Assembly: GCA_947068385.1 (NCBI GenBank)
Contig: CAMTBF010000235.1
Coordinates: 1-6,220 of the forward strand
Reading direction: 5' to 3'
DNA: 6,220 nucleotides
Source of the DNA: an uncultured Lachnospiraceae bacterium
Lineage (GTDB): Bacteria > Bacillota > Clostridia > Lachnospirales > Lachnospiraceae
Shown here: in pieces, positions 5,522 to 6,220 of the stretch
How positions within the stretch are numbered: the stretch's first letter is position 1
Layout: each line of letters starts with the position of its first letter
Notes under the pieces: model-generated
Databases searched by the model: none
Told to the model about the DNA's origin: nothing
What the model saw: only the letters and a program-made list of their open reading frames with translations
Made by a program: the position numbers and the translations under genes

Positions 5522-6220
5522 ATGTCAGGATTCATCATGCGTTTTCCAATGGGGAAGACGAAAGCGCTCACCCTAAGCTATGACGACGGCGTAGAGCAGG
5601 ACATCCGGTTAATGGAGATTATGGACAGAAACGGCCTGAAAGGCACCTTTAATCTGAACAGCGGATTATACCCGCCGGAAGGGACCACTTATCCGGAAGG
5701 GGCCTTCCACCGCAGGCTCACCGCCAGACGGGCCACCGAGGTCTATACCGACAGCGGGCATGAAGTGGCGGTGCATGGGCTGACCCATCCCTTTCTGGAA
5801 AAGCTGCCGGAGCATATGGCCATGTGGGAGCTGCTGAAAGACAGGGAGAACCTGGAGAACCAGTTCCATACCATCATCCGGGGAATGGCGTACCCCTTCG
5901 GCACCTACAATGACACCACGGTGGACTGCCTGAAGAAGGCCGGGCTGGCATACGCCAGGACGGTCATCTCCAGCCATTCCTTCCATCTCCCGGAAGACTG
6001 GCTCAGGCTGGAGGCGACCTGCCATCACAACGATCCAGAGCTGATGGGCCTTGCGAAGAAGTTCGTGGAGGAGACGCCCGAACGGAGCTCCTGGATGTTC
6101 TACCTGTGGGGCCACAGCTATGAGTTCGAGGTCAATGACAACTGGGATGTCATAGAAAAGTTCGCTGCCTATATAGGCGGGCATGAGGATATCTGGTACG
6201 CCACGAACATCCAGATCTAC
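5522..6220 (+). CDS. Polysaccharide deacetylase-like protein (NodB fold), 3' end outside window
   Basis: The frame runs open from ATG 5522 through the window end, giving the first 233 residues. AAGGAGG (5508-5514) with 7 bases of spacing supports the start. NodB-type motifs are visible: SYDDG (19-23) with the presumed catalytic Asp21 and metal-binding Asp22, HGLTH (85-89) giving metal ligands His85 and His89, RGMAYPFGTYN (120-130), and WGHSYEFE (196-203) with His198 as a likely late-motif residue. These enzymes remove N- or O-acetyl groups from acetylated sugars or related amide bonds with a divalent metal. There is no signal peptide or membrane anchor, so it is probably cytoplasmic and likely acts on a small soluble substrate rather than the wall (inference). 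It lies 108 bases after the MATE gene with its own candidate promoter. Substrate unknown; the general fold is well supported. Confidence 0.88.
   Translation, partial: MSGFIMRFPMGKTKALTLSYDDGVEQDIRLMEIMDRNGLKGTFNLNSGLYPPEGTTYPEGAFHRRLTARRATEVYTDSGHEVAVHGLTHPFLEKLPEHMAMWELLKDRENLENQFHTIIRGMAYPFGTYNDTTVDCLKKAGLAYARTVISSHSFHLPEDWLRLEATCHHNDPELMGLAKKFVEETPERSSWMFYLWGHSYEFEVNDNWDVIEKFAAYIGGHEDIWYATNIQIY

Noticed and set aside
5666..6184. Minus-strand open frame opposite the deacetylase gene
   Set aside because: The + strand frame carries the complete set of NodB motifs, so the antisense frame is a shadow.

Overview
The window looks like chromosomal DNA from a fairly GC-rich Clostridia member, most likely a Lachnospiraceae-type gut Firmicute. 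This is inferred from strong GGAGG-type ribosome binding sites, extended -10 promoters (TGnTATAAT), tight ATGA gene overlaps and the protein families present. All supported genes lie on the + strand. No RNA gene, insertion sequence, CRISPR array or origin was seen.

Bases 1-2903 look like a drug or toxic-compound efflux module. It opens with the C-terminal 100 residues of a TetR-type repressor, cut by the window edge. A 203-base intergenic region follows, carrying a candidate extended -10 promoter, a short perfect palindrome and a strong stem-loop. Then come three translationally coupled genes: an ABC ATPase and two different membrane permeases, joined by ATGA overlaps. The layout resembles the three-gene exporters often annotated as fluoroquinolone export systems, but the substrate cannot be read from the sequence.

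Bases 2904-5413 hold a second module: a LacI-family regulator with its own good promoter, then a MATE-family multidrug/cation antiporter. The junction between them is the most structured part of the window. It has two 21-bp tandem units, each containing the palindrome GGTTA-N6-TAACC, placed just upstream of a plausible promoter (TTGAAA-17-TATCCT). It also has a short possible leader ORF and inverted repeats that could hide the MATE ribosome binding site.

Bases 5414-6220 hold a 108-base intergenic region with a perfect 9-bp-arm palindrome overlapping an extended -10 element. It is followed by the first 233 residues of a NodB-fold polysaccharide deacetylase-like protein with no signal peptide, cut by the window end.

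The genes belong to known families. I do not see a clearly new multi-gene system. The features most worth a second look are the regulatory DNA around the MATE and deacetylase genes and the low-complexity insertions in the first ABC permease.
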